The notes beneath the pieces were generated by a model. It was given only the letters and a program-made list of their open reading frames with translations. It had not been told where the DNA came from and searched no databases. A stretch of DNA of 10,535 nucleotides from Bordetella parapertussis (lineage in GTDB: Bacteria; Pseudomonadota; Gammaproteobacteria; Burkholderiales; Burkholderiaceae), in NCBI GenBank assembly GCA_945901665.1, contig CAMDLJ010000060.1:1-10535 (forward strand). The letters are read 5' to 3'. This document shows positions 1 to 7,666 of this stretch, one piece after another. Every line of letters starts with the position of its first letter. The stretch's first letter is position 1. The translations under genes and the position numbers were made by a program.

Positions 1-545
1 AAACCACGGTGATGACCCACAATGCCACCATTTCCATTGCGGCCAAATGGTTGGACGACATGAACAACGCGGCGCTCACACCTGAGCAACGCGCTACGGC
101 GAGCAAAAACTACAAAGAGTTGGTGAAAACAGCGGGCTTTCCGAACAAGCCCGACGGCTCCAAAATGGTTTATCGCGCTGCGATCAAAACCGGTGTGATT
201 TTCAAGGACGCCAAAAATAAGGCCCGTGCCAAGGACTTCGTCAGCTTTTTGCTGCAAGAAGAAAACCTGACCCCTTATGTGGAAGGCTCTTTGGGTCGCT
301 GGTTCCCGGTGACCAAAGTGGGCCAACAAAGCAAGTTTTGGCAGGACGATGTCCATCGCAAAGCGGTCTATACCCAGTTCATGAATGGCACCAGTCCATT
401 TGAGTTCACCAAAAACTTCCGCTTTACCCAGCTCAACAACGAAAACGTGTGGGCCAAGGCGATGAACCGGGTGCTCAACGAAAAGGTGCCGGTTGAGAAA
501 GCCGTGGACGAGATGATTGACCGCATCAAGGCTGTGGCCCGCTGA
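1..545 (+). CDS. Carbohydrate ABC transporter substrate-binding protein, C-terminal part (5' end outside window)
   Basis: This is the last 180 residues of a periplasmic solute-binding protein of the family 1 (CUT1 sugar) type, which captures the substrate and delivers it to the two permeases encoded next. The reading frame is open to the left edge with codons starting at base 3, so the GTG at 9 and ATG at 12 are internal. Visible family traits are the amphipathic helix pattern of the second lobe, the segment around 'GRWFPVT' and the C-terminal 'ENVWAKAMNRV...VDEMIDRIK' helix typical of this class. The signal peptide and the ligand-contacting first lobe lie outside the window, so the substrate cannot be read here. 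The stop codon is at 543-545, followed by a strong hairpin and then the permease genes. Function class is secure from sequence plus context; substrate is unassigned. Confidence 0.85.
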   Translation, partial: TTVMTHNATISIAAKWLDDMNNAALTPEQRATASKNYKELVKTAGFPNKPDGSKMVYRAAIKTGVIFKDAKNKARAKDFVSFLLQEENLTPYVEGSLGRWFPVTKVGQQSKFWQDDVHRKAVYTQFMNGTSPFEFTKNFRFTQLNNENVWAKAMNRVLNEKVPVEKAVDEMIDRIKAVAR

Positions 546-563
546 TGAATTGACGACCAAAAC

Positions 564-597
564 CGGGGCCCAATTCAAGTTTGGGCCCCGTCTTTTT
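564..597 (+). terminator. Intrinsic terminator or attenuator inside the transporter operon
   Basis: A perfect 10-bp stem (CGGGGCCCAA at 564-573 with TTGGGCCCCG at 581-590) encloses a 7-base loop and is followed by TCTTTTT at 591-597. This is the classic rho-independent layout. It begins 18 bases after the binding-protein stop and ends 14 bases before the first permease start. No separate promoter is visible in the short gap, so the permeases are probably reached by partial read-through, giving more binding protein than membrane complex. Structure is seen directly; partial read-through is inferred. Confidence 0.85.
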
Positions 598-611
598 GGT
601 TCAACTGAGCT

Positions 612-1469
612 ATGTCTGATTCCCTTGCTATGGCGCCAGCTGCTCCATCCACACTCACCCAATGGGAGCGTGCTGGTCGGTGGATGTTGGTGCCTTACTT
701 ATTGATATTTTTCTTGTTTGTCCTTTATCCCGTTTGCTATGGGTTGTGGTTGGCACGCCATCCGGAAAGTTATGTCAAGCTGTTTGACGATCCTATATTT
801 TTCCGCACGGCTGTGAATACCTTGGTTTTTTTGGTGGTGGCCATCAACGTCAAGATGGCCATGGCCATGGTCTTATCAGGTTTCTTTTTGCACAAAAGAT
901 GGTGGATCAAGGGCCTGTCGTTGCTGTTCATCTTGCCCTGGGCCCTGCCGTCTATACCCACCATTTTGTCGGTGCGTTTCATGCTCAACCCCGAGTGGGG
1001 TGTGATCAACACGCAAATTTTTCAACTCACCGGTTTAGATGGTCCCAATTGGCTCAATGACACCACTTTGGCGTTGTCCTTTTCCATGGTCATGCATATT
1101 TGGAAATCCTTGCCTTTTTGGACCTTGATCTTGCTGGCGGGGCGCATGTCCATACCGGCTGAGCAATACGAGGCCGCCTCGGTGGATGGTGCCAGCTCTT
1201 GGCAAAAATTCAGGTTCATCACTTGGCCATCGATGCAGACCTTGTACTTGACCTCCACGATTTTGTCGATGATTTGGACTTTGGGTGACTTCAATTCGGT
1301 GTATTTGCTGACCGGCGGCGGACCAGCGGATTTGACGCATGTGCTGGCCACCTTGGGCATTCGCTACTTGCGATTGGACCAAGTGGACTTGGCCATGGCC
1401 TCGATTGTGGTGGCGCTGCCACTGATCTTGCCATTGGTTTTTTTCATGATGAAGCGCTTGTCCAAATGA
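612..1469 (+). CDS. Carbohydrate ABC transporter permease, MalF-type (CUT1)
   Basis: This 285-residue inner-membrane permease forms half of the transmembrane channel of the importer. Six hydrophobic segments can be seen at about residues 24-46, 68-92, 101-121, 152-176, 208-228 and 258-280. The cytoplasmic EAA loop, which docks onto the ATPase, is clear at E187-A-A-S-V-D-G193. The stretch between segments 1 and 2 is short (about 20 residues) compared with many MalF-like permeases, which carry a longer periplasmic loop there; I recognise this as a CUT1 subgroup seen in proteobacteria but do not know its substrate. The ATG at 612 has no good Shine-Dalgarno sequence and lies 22 bases after the terminator stem; the ATG at residue 7 is an alternative start. 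The next permease begins 10 bases downstream. Confidence 0.92.
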   Translation: MSDSLAMAPAAPSTLTQWERAGRWMLVPYLLIFFLFVLYPVCYGLWLARHPESYVKLFDDPIFFRTAVNTLVFLVVAINVKMAMAMVLSGFFLHKRWWIKGLSLLFILPWALPSIPTILSVRFMLNPEWGVINTQIFQLTGLDGPNWLNDTTLALSFSMVMHIWKSLPFWTLILLAGRMSIPAEQYEAASVDGASSWQKFRFITWPSMQTLYLTSTILSMIWTLGDFNSVYLLTGGGPADLTHVLATLGIRYLRLDQVDLAMASIVVALPLILPLVFFMMKRLSK

Positions 1470-1479
1470 AGGCCTATCC

Positions 1480-2331
1480 ATGAAGCCCTGGACTTGGCGC
1501 AGCACCCTGACCGAGGCCAAACTGCTGCTGATCGGAATCCCCTTGTTTTTGTGGACCATGATCCCGGTTTATCACTTGGTCTTGTTTTCTATATCGCCAA
1601 GAGACTCGGCCACTTCGGGTCGGCTGTGGCCCAAAGAGCCCACCCTGCAAAACTTCAACTTTGTGTTTTACCAAAAGCATTTCTACCTGGATTATTTTTG
1701 GATCCAGTTGGGTAACTCGGTGTTGATCGCAACGGCGGTGGCTTTTTTGACCTTGGTGATTTCCACCTTTGCCGCTTTTGCCATCAGTCGATTGCGCGTC
1801 AATGGTGGCAGGACTGTGCTGAACATGGCTTTGTTCACCTATTTCATACCGGCTGCTTTTTTGGCCGTGCCGATGTACAAAACCATGGGCATTTACGGCT
1901 TGCTCAACAGCCAGTGGGCTTTGATCTTGGCCATGGTCACCATTGCCTCGCCCTATTGCATCTGGGTACTCAAACAAGCCTCTGACAAGTTGCCTTATGA
2001 GCTCGATGAGGCGGCCCGCATGGATGGCGCGTCCCCCATGCAATTGTTCCGCTTGGTTTATTTGCCCTTGATGGTGCCGTCTTTGGTGGCGGTGGGTACC
2101 TATTCTTTGCTGTTGGCTTGGAACGAATACCTCTACGCTTTTTTGCTGCTCTCGCGCGACGACACCGTCACCTTGGCCGTGGCATTGGGGAATTTCTTAT
2201 CAGCCGATGATTCTCCGTGGGAGTTATTGATGGCCACGGGCTTGGTGTACGCCTTGCCACCAGCGGCAATTTATTACACCTTCAAGCGCTACATGGTTTC
2301 GGGCCTGACCGCAGGCGCCGTTAAATCCTGA
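1480..2331 (+). CDS. Carbohydrate ABC transporter permease, MalG-type (CUT1)
   Basis: This 283-residue protein is the second permease of the importer and would pair with the product of the gene just upstream. Hydrophobic segments lie at about residues 14-37, 76-103, 112-133, 145-167, 198-222 and 247-267. The EAA docking motif is canonical: E177-A-A-R-M-D-G. The C-terminus 'GLTAGAVKS' is the usual MalG-type ending, in which the GLTxGAVK segment contacts the ATPase interface. A Shine-Dalgarno-like GAAGG lies at 1468-1472, overlapping the stop of the upstream gene, 7 bases before the ATG. Tight spacing on both sides (10 bases upstream, 10 downstream) supports cotranscription and translational coupling. 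Confidence 0.94.
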   Translation: MKPWTWRSTLTEAKLLLIGIPLFLWTMIPVYHLVLFSISPRDSATSGRLWPKEPTLQNFNFVFYQKHFYLDYFWIQLGNSVLIATAVAFLTLVISTFAAFAISRLRVNGGRTVLNMALFTYFIPAAFLAVPMYKTMGIYGLLNSQWALILAMVTIASPYCIWVLKQASDKLPYELDEAARMDGASPMQLFRLVYLPLMVPSLVAVGTYSLLLAWNEYLYAFLLLSRDDTVTLAVALGNFLSADDSPWELLMATGLVYALPPAAIYYTFKRYMVSGLTAGAVKS

Positions 2332-2341
2332 AAGAAACGAC

Positions 2342-3412
2342 ATGGCCCATATTTCTTTTCGCGATATCAAAAAATCGTTTGGCGCGGTGGATGTTATTCA
2401 TGGCATCAGCTTTGATATTCATGATGGTGAGTTCGTTGTGTTGGTGGGGCCATCGGGTTGCGGTAAATCCACTTTGTTGCGCATGCTGGCAGGCTTGGAA
2501 GACATCACTGCGGGGGAAATTTGCATCGATGACCGGGTGATCAACGACTTGGACTCCAAGGACCGCGACATTGCCATGGTGTTTCAAAGCTACGCTTTGT
2601 ATCCCCACATGACAGTGTATGACAACATGGCGTTCAGCTTGAAGCTGCGCAAAGCCCCCGAAATTTTGATTCGGGAGCGCGTGCTCAATGCCGCCAAAAT
2701 CCTCAGCCTCGATAGCCTGCTGCAACGCCAACCCAGAGAATTGTCCGGCGGACAACGCCAGCGTGTGGCCATGGGCAGAGCGATTGTGCGCGACCCCAAA
2801 GTGTTTTTGTTCGACGAGCCTTTGTCGAATCTGGATGCCAAGTTGAGGGTTGCCATGCGTGCCGAGATCAAAGCCTTGCATCAACGGCTTAAGACCACCA
2901 CGGTGTATGTGACGCACGACCAAATTGAGGCGATGACCATGGCAGACCGCATCGTGGTCATGCATGACGGCATCATTGAGCAAATTGGCACGCCCCTGGA
3001 ACTGTTTGACCATCCGCGCAATTTGTTTGTGGCTCAGTTCATTGGCTCTCCTGCCATGAATGTCCTCCCCGGGGTGGCTGTGCACGATCAAGGCCAGTGG
3101 GGGGTGTTGGTGGATGGGCAGCTTTGGCCTGTGCCGGACTTGGCCGGTTTGAAGGCTGGACAAGCGGTCCACTATGGGTTCAGACCCACCGATTTAAAGT
3201 TGTCCGCCAACGGTGATGGTGTGCAAGCTGAGGTCACCTTGGTTGAACCCACGGGTTCGGAAACTGAGCTCATGTTGCGTTGTGGTGATCGGAGCTTGGT
3301 GATGGTGATCCATGGTCGCACATCGGTTCAAAGCGGTGACCAAGTCCGTTTGTACATGGATGCAGCGCGCGCCCATGTGTTTGACAGCACCAGCGAGCAG
3401 CGCATTGCCTGA
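2342..3412 (+). CDS. Carbohydrate ABC transporter ATP-binding protein, MalK/UgpC-type
   Basis: This 356-residue ATPase powers the importer as a cytoplasmic homodimer. All nucleotide-binding motifs are intact: Walker A GPSGCGKST at residues 36-44, Q-loop Q82, signature LSGGQ at 134-138, Walker B ending in D158-E159, D-loop SNLD and the switch H192. From about residue 235 a C-terminal regulatory (MOI/TOBE-like) domain follows, as in MalK, UgpC and SmoK. The 'FIGSPAMN' junction at 234-240 is typical of that group. The length fits the family. The ATG at 2342 has a weak purine-rich AAAGAAA upstream. The gene follows the second permease by 10 bases and is followed 7 bases later by gluconokinase. 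ATPases of this family can serve several importers, so it does not reveal the substrate. Confidence 0.95.
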   Translation: MAHISFRDIKKSFGAVDVIHGISFDIHDGEFVVLVGPSGCGKSTLLRMLAGLEDITAGEICIDDRVINDLDSKDRDIAMVFQSYALYPHMTVYDNMAFSLKLRKAPEILIRERVLNAAKILSLDSLLQRQPRELSGGQRQRVAMGRAIVRDPKVFLFDEPLSNLDAKLRVAMRAEIKALHQRLKTTTVYVTHDQIEAMTMADRIVVMHDGIIEQIGTPLELFDHPRNLFVAQFIGSPAMNVLPGVAVHDQGQWGVLVDGQLWPVPDLAGLKAGQAVHYGFRPTDLKLSANGDGVQAEVTLVEPTGSETELMLRCGDRSLVMVIHGRTSVQSGDQVRLYMDAARAHVFDSTSEQRIA

Positions 3413-3419
3413 GTCAAGC

Positions 3420-3932
3420 ATGGTGGTGGTGGTCATGGGTGTGAGCGGCTGTGGCAAGACCACCATCGCATCTTCTTTGGCCCAGGCCTTGGGCTGGGCC
3501 TTCGTTGAAGGCGACGCCTTTCACCCACCCGAAAACGTCCAGCGCATGGCACACGGTATTGCGCTCACGGATGCCGATCGTGCCTTATGGTTAGAGCGTT
3601 TGGCCCTGGAGCTGAAAGACCAGGCACACGCCAATGCGGGCGTGGTGCTGGCTTGCTCGGCCCTCAAAAAATCTTATCGCGATGTGTTGAGGCGAGGTTG
3701 GTCAAATACACTTTTTTTGTATTTGGATGGCAGCGCTGATTTGATTGGCCAACGCTTGTCAGCGCGCAAAGGACATTACATGCCCAGCAGTTTGTTGCAA
3801 AGCCAATTTGAAGCGCTGGAGCCGCCAGGGCAAACAGAGCATGCTTGGCGCTACGCAATTGATCAGTCTCCACAAGCCATTGTGGACGACGTGCTCAAAA
3901 GAATGGGCAACGATACAGCGCAATGCGTGTGA
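3420..3932 (+). CDS. gntK: Gluconokinase (ATP: D-gluconate 6-phosphotransferase)
   Basis: This 170-residue cytoplasmic kinase phosphorylates gluconate to 6-phosphogluconate, feeding the Entner-Doudoroff and pentose phosphate routes. The P-loop G7-V-S-G-C-G-K-T-T15 is at the N-terminus, followed by the family signature 'EGDAFHPPENVQRMAHG' (30-46), 'LTDADR' (49-54), 'CSALKKSYRDVLR' (79-91) and 'ARKGHYMPSSLLQSQF' (115-130). These together are diagnostic of the short GntK/IdnK type. The frame stays open upstream to an ATG at 3312, but that would add 36 residues overlapping the ATPase gene, while family members begin just before the P-loop. Hence 3420 is chosen; ATG 3435 is a less likely alternative. 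No strong ribosome-binding site is visible, so translation may be coupled to the ATPase gene 7 bases upstream. It appears to be the last gene of the operon. Confidence 0.93.
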   Translation: MVVVVMGVSGCGKTTIASSLAQALGWAFVEGDAFHPPENVQRMAHGIALTDADRALWLERLALELKDQAHANAGVVLACSALKKSYRDVLRRGWSNTLFLYLDGSADLIGQRLSARKGHYMPSSLLQSQFEALEPPGQTEHAWRYAIDQSPQAIVDDVLKRMGNDTAQCV

Positions 3933-3981
3933 GTGAAGGCCTCTCAACCAAGCGCCTGCACCCTGGGCCCGTTGATGTGAA

Positions 3982-5745
3982 TTAGCGGGAAAAACCGCCT
4001 CCACGACCGCCACCGCCACCGCCGGAGCGACCACCGCCACCACCACCGCCACCGCCACCAAATCCACCTTTGCGTGGGCCCCCTGAGCGACCACTGTTGT
4101 TGCGCTGTCCACCGCCGCGATTGCGCTCCGTCATCAGGTCCACGCTGGTGCGTGTCGGGTCGGGTTGGCGCATCGTGCTGTTTTGGTTTTTATGGCCAAA
4201 GGCGTTGACACCACTTTGGGTGCCCAAATGGGCATTGGCGCGCGGTTGAAAGTCATCAGGCTCAGCGCCACCTTCGGCACCGGCATGGTGGGATGGCTGC
4301 GAATGCGCAGCGTCCCGCACCATCATGGGGTCACGTGGTGGACGGTCATCGCGGTATCGGTTGCGGCCTTGGCCTTGGCCGCCGTTGGGCCTTGGGGGTT
4401 TGGCGCCGGGTGTGCGCACCTGGCCATTGGGGCGGGGGGTGGCACGCGGGCCTTGACCGGCTTTGTTTTCGCGCATGCGCTGCATCATTTCTGAGCGGGC
4501 GGCTTTGGCGGCTGCTGCCATCACATCGCGGCTGGGGGGTTGACCCAAACCGCCCCACAGGGTTTGGCGGCCCATGGCAATGGGTTCGGCGACTTCGTTT
4601 TCCTCGGGACCAAAACCTTCAATGGCTTGGACGGGCACGGCTTGTCCGGTGAAGCGCTCGATGTCGCGCATAAATCCTTGCTCATCCAGCGAGACCAAGC
4701 TGACTGCTTCGCCCGTGGCACCGGCTCTGCCCGTGCGGCCAATGCGGTGCACATAGTCTTCGCTGATATTGGGGATGTCGTAGTTGACCACATGGGGCAA
4801 CTCATCGATGTCGATCCCGCGCGCGGCAATATCGGTGGCAACCAGGGCTCGAATATCGCCTGATTTAAAGCCGGCCAAAGCTTGGGTGCGTGCGGTTTGG
4901 CTTTTATTGCCGTGCAATGCCATGGCCGTGATGCCATGTTTGTTCAAAAATTCTGCCACGTTGTTGGCGCCAAATTTGGTGCGCGTGAAAACCAGCACCT
5001 GGCTCCATGAATGCGCCTCAATGATGTGGGCGAGCAGGGCTTTTTTCTTGCCGCGACCCACGGGGTGAACCACCTGGGTGATGCTCTCGACCGTGGTGTT
5101 GCTGGGTGTGACTTGAATGCTTTGCGGATTGCGCAGCAAGCCATTGGCCAAATCGCGAATCTCTTCGCTGAAGGTGGCTGAGAAAAGCAGGCTTTGCTTT
5201 TCGCGTGGAACCAAGGCCAGTATTTTTTTGACATCGTGCACAAACCCCATGTCAAGCATGCGATCGGCTTCATCCAAAACCAAAATCTGGACGGTCGATA
5301 AATCCAAAAAGCCTTGTTGTTGCAGGTCCAACAATCGCCCGGGTGTGGCGACCAAGATGTCCACGCCATTGCGCAAGCGGTCAATTTGGGGGTTCATGCC
5401 CACCCCGCCAAAAATCACGGCCGAGGTCAGTTGCAAGTACTTGCCGTAGACACGGACGGACTCTTCAACCTGCGCGGCCAACTCGCGGGTAGGCGTCAAC
5501 ACCAAGGCGCGGATGCCAAAAACACCGTACTTGTTGGGGGTGCTGCGGCTCATGGCCAATTTGTGCAGCATGGGCAAGGTGAAGGCAGCGGTTTTGCCCG
5601 TGCCCGTTTGTGCACCTGCCAAGAGGTCTTGGCCCTCCAAAACGGCCGGTATGGCTTGGGCTTGGATGGGGGTGGGGGTTTCGTAGCCTTGCTCGCGCAC
5701 GGCTTTCAAAATGGCCGGAGCCAGTTTCAGATCGTCAAAGTTCAT
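3982..5745 (-). CDS. rhlE: DEAD-box ATP-dependent RNA helicase, RhlE type
   Basis: This 587-residue RNA helicase unwinds short RNA duplexes, with likely roles in ribosome assembly or RNA turnover. All core motifs are intact: Q-motif with F3 and Q28, motif I AQTGTGKT (45-52), PTREL, TPGR, motif II D158-E-A-D161, motif III SAT (189-191), motif [11 protein letters not shown] (303-312) and motif [10 protein letters not shown] (333-340). The helicase core ends near residue 370. A tail of about 200 residues follows: low complexity, rich in Pro, Arg, Asn and Gln, ending in Gly/Arg boxes from about 543, which usually bind RNA non-specifically. RhlE is preferred over DbpA, SrmB or CsdA on the N-terminal 'FDDLKL' style and the RGG tail. 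The gene converges on gluconokinase (49-base gap, no terminator seen). No clear Shine-Dalgarno precedes its ATG. Confidence 0.93.
   Translation of the reverse strand: MNFDDLKLAPAILKAVREQGYETPTPIQAQAIPAVLEGQDLLAGAQTGTGKTAAFTLPMLHKLAMSRSTPNKYGVFGIRALVLTPTRELAAQVEESVRVYGKYLQLTSAVIFGGVGMNPQIDRLRNGVDILVATPGRLLDLQQQGFLDLSTVQILVLDEADRMLDMGFVHDVKKILALVPREKQSLLFSATFSEEIRDLANGLLRNPQSIQVTPSNTTVESITQVVHPVGRGKKKALLAHIIEAHSWSQVLVFTRTKFGANNVAEFLNKHGITAMALHGNKSQTARTQALAGFKSGDIRALVATDIAARGIDIDELPHVVNYDIPNISEDYVHRIGRTGRAGATGEAVSLVSLDEQGFMRDIERFTGQAVPVQAIEGFGPEENEVAEPIAMGRQTLWGGLGQPPSRDVMAAAAKAARSEMMQRMRENKAGQGPRATPRPNGQVRTPGAKPPRPNGGQGQGRNRYRDDRPPRDPMMVRDAAHSQPSHHAGAEGGAEPDDFQPRANAHLGTQSGVNAFGHKNQNSTMRQPDPTRTSVDLMTERNRGGGQRNNSGRSGGPRKGGFGGGGGGGGGGRSGGGGGGRGGGFSR
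4004..4060 (-). repeat. Triplet-rich tract coding for the poly-glycine tail of the helicase
   Basis: The plus strand shows near-continuous CCA/CCG/CCC triplets (longest at 4031-4059), read on the minus strand as GGT/GGC glycine codons with a few arginine and serine interruptions. Codons alternate rather than repeat exactly, so strand slippage would mostly add or remove single glycines in frame. It is part of the coding sequence and not an independent element. Confidence 0.75.
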
Positions 5746-6004
5746 GATGGAGCGCCGTCTCGGGCGCAGGAGTTCGGCCTGATCCGCTGTTTACAACAGC
5801 AGCCAGTCATAGGCCAACAGGGTTCACGGGTGGGCTTTAAAGCTCAATGCAAAATGCCAAGCTTAGCCCCAGCAGAAGCGCTGGTGTTGCACCAACTGGA
5901 GGATGCAACGGTTTTAATTGTCGCACGAATTGAAATGCCTTGGCTGGGGCGGCGTGCAGGGCTGATAATCGCCTCTTTTCAACCGAGTTCCAAGGATTTT
6001 TCGC
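5746..6004. promoter_or_regulatory. Divergent intergenic control region between rhlE and ettA
   Basis: This 259-base non-coding stretch separates the start of the minus-strand helicase from the start of ettA and must hold the promoters for both. Overlapping open frames here are antisense or off-frame extensions of the flanking genes and lack protein-like composition. A small 5-bp hairpin (CCAGC 5869-5873 with GCTGG 5880-5884) is the only local structure I noticed. I could not pick a convincing minus-strand promoter for the helicase; the plus-strand candidate is listed separately. Confidence 0.6.
5940..5969 (+). promoter_or_regulatory. Candidate sigma70-type promoter for ettA
   Basis: TTGGCT at 5940-5945 (4 of 6 to the -35 consensus) is followed after 18 bases by GATAAT at 5964-5969 (5 of 6 to the -10). 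Transcription would start near 5976, giving a leader of about 29 bases that contains the AAGGA ribosome-binding site at 5992-5996, 8 bases before the ATG. The match is reasonable, but no experiment supports it here. Confidence 0.45.
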
Positions 6005-7666
6005 ATGGCCCAGTATGTATTCACCATGAACCGCGTCGGCAAAATCGTGCCACCCAAGCGGCACATCCTCAAGGACATTTCGCTGAGCTTTTTCCCGGGC
6101 GCCAAGATTGGTGTGTTGGGGCTCAACGGCTCGGGCAAATCGACTTTGTTGAAAATCATGGCGGGTGTGGACACCGAGATCGAAGGCGAAGCCCAACCGA
6201 TGGCGGGTTTGAAGATTGGCTATTTGCCCCAAGAGCCCAAGCTGGACCCGCAAAGCACGGTTCGGCAGGCGGTTGAAGGCGGCATGGGAGAGGTGTTGGC
6301 CGCTAAAAATCGGTTGGAAGAAATTTACGCCGCTTACGCCGAGCCCGACGCAGACTTTGACAAATTGGCGGCAGAGCAAGGTGAATTAGAGGCGATCATT
6401 GCCACGGCAGGCAGCGACAGTGAGCACCAGTTGGAGATTGCGGCCGACGCCTTGCGCCTGCCACCTTGGGACGCTGTGATTCAAAACCTGTCTGGCGGCG
6501 AAAAGCGCCGGGTGGCTTTGTGCCAATTGCTTTTGTCTCGGCCTGACATGCTGTTGCTGGACGAACCCACCAACCACTTGGATGCCGAGTCGGTGGATTG
6601 GTTGGAGCAATTTTTGGCCAGGTTCTCGGGTACGGTTGTCGCCATCACCCACGACCGGTACTTTTTGGACAATGCCGCCGAATGGATTTTGGAGTTGGAC
6701 CGCGGCCACGGTATCCCCTACAAAGGCAACTACACCACTTGGTTGGAGCAAAAGCAAGACCGCTTAGAGAAAGAGCAAAAGGGCGAAGAGGCGCGCGCCA
6801 AAGCACTGAAAAAAGAACTCGATTGGGTCCGACAAAACCCCAAAGGCCGACAAGCCAAGAGCAAGGCGCGCATTGCCCGATTTGAAGAGCTGTCAGACTT
6901 TGAATACCAAAAACGCAATGAAACCCAGGAAATTTTCATTCCCGTGGCAGAGCGATTGGGCAACGAAGTGTTTGAGTTCACCAACGTCAGCAAATCCTTT
7001 GGGGACCGCATGCTCATTGATGACCTCAGCTTCAAGGTGCCTGCTGGCGCGATTGTGGGCATCATTGGCCCCAATGGTGCGGGCAAATCAACCTTGTTCC
7101 GGATGATTGCTGGCAAAGAGCAGCCTGACAGTGGCACCATCAAGATCGGCTCTACGGTGAAGATGGCGTTTGTCGATCAAACGCGCGACGATTTATCGAA
7201 CGAGAAAACGGTTTGGGAAGATGTCTCTGGTGGCTTGGACATTTTGACGGTAGGTAAGTTTGAGATGGCCAGCCGCGCTTACTGTGGTCGCTTCAACTTC
7301 AACGGCGGTGACCAACAAAAGCGTGTCGGCACCCTATCGGGCGGTGAGCGTGGCCGTTTGCATTTGGCCAAAACCTTGATCGCGGGTGGCAACGTGCTGT
7401 TGTTGGACGAGCCGTCCAACGACTTGGATGTGGAGACATTGCGTGCCTTGGAGGATGCGCTTTTGGAGTTTGCGGGCAGCGTGATGGTGATCAGCCACGA
7501 TCGCTGGTTCTTGGACCGGATTGCCACCCATATCCTGGCCTGTGAAGGGGATTCGCACTGGACTTTCTTTGACGGCAACTACCAAGAATACGAAGCCGAT
7601 AAGCGCAAGCGCTTGGGTGAAGAAGGTGCCAAGCCCAAGCGCGTGCGCTACAAAGCCCTCACTTAA
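6005..7666 (+). CDS. ettA: Energy-dependent translational throttle protein EttA (ABC-F)
   Basis: This 553-residue ABC-F ATPase has two nucleotide domains and no membrane segment. EttA binds the ribosomal E site and senses the ATP/ADP ratio to gate entry into elongation. The sequence follows E. coli EttA closely by memory, including the start 'MAQYVFTMNRVGK' and near-equal length (E. coli about 555). Domain 1: Walker A GLNGSGKST (39-47), signature LSGGE (162-166), catalytic E187. The EttA-type arm lies at about 83-133. The linker that contacts P-site tRNA lies at about 247-296 and is highly charged ('KGRQAKSKARIARFEEL'). Domain 2: Walker A GPNGAGKST (355-363), LSGGE (444-448), catalytic E469. 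The second Walker B reads DEPSNDLD with Ser where Thr is usual, a conservative change. AAGGA precedes the start by 8 bases. The 3' end overlaps the convergent peptidase gene by 8 bases. Confidence 0.97.
   Translation: MAQYVFTMNRVGKIVPPKRHILKDISLSFFPGAKIGVLGLNGSGKSTLLKIMAGVDTEIEGEAQPMAGLKIGYLPQEPKLDPQSTVRQAVEGGMGEVLAAKNRLEEIYAAYAEPDADFDKLAAEQGELEAIIATAGSDSEHQLEIAADALRLPPWDAVIQNLSGGEKRRVALCQLLLSRPDMLLLDEPTNHLDAESVDWLEQFLARFSGTVVAITHDRYFLDNAAEWILELDRGHGIPYKGNYTTWLEQKQDRLEKEQKGEEARAKALKKELDWVRQNPKGRQAKSKARIARFEELSDFEYQKRNETQEIFIPVAERLGNEVFEFTNVSKSFGDRMLIDDLSFKVPAGAIVGIIGPNGAGKSTLFRMIAGKEQPDSGTIKIGSTVKMAFVDQTRDDLSNEKTVWEDVSGGLDILTVGKFEMASRAYCGRFNFNGGDQQKRVGTLSGGERGRLHLAKTLIAGGNVLLLDEPSNDLDVETLRALEDALLEFAGSVMVISHDRWFLDRIATHILACEGDSHWTFFDGNYQEYEADKRKRLGEEGAKPKRVRYKALT

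Noticed and set aside
1035..1559. Long minus-strand open frame across the permease genes
   Set aside because: It is antisense to well-recognised permease coding sequence and its translation is rich in Gln, His and Arg with no family resemblance, as expected from a shadow frame.
2321..3172. 283-residue minus-strand open frame opposite the ATPase gene
   Set aside because: The plus strand encodes an ATPase with all motifs intact; the antisense product is His/Gln-rich and matches nothing recognisable.
3312..3419. Upstream extension of gluconokinase (36 more residues)
   Set aside because: It would overlap the end of the ATPase gene by 101 bases, and the family begins a few residues before the P-loop, matching a start at 3420.
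3933..3981. Possible bidirectional terminator between gluconokinase and rhlE
   Set aside because: The gap contains a GGGCCC palindrome and a weak AGGC/GCCT pairing but no stable stem with a T-run on either strand.
5314..6276. 320-residue plus-strand open frame spanning the rhlE start, the intergenic region and the ettA start
   Set aside because: It runs antisense to the helicase and out of frame with ettA, has Gly/Gln-rich non-protein-like composition, and would bury the ettA control region.
5837..6379. 180-residue minus-strand open frame over the ettA start
   Set aside because: It is antisense to the conserved N-terminus of EttA with no ribosome-binding site or family features.
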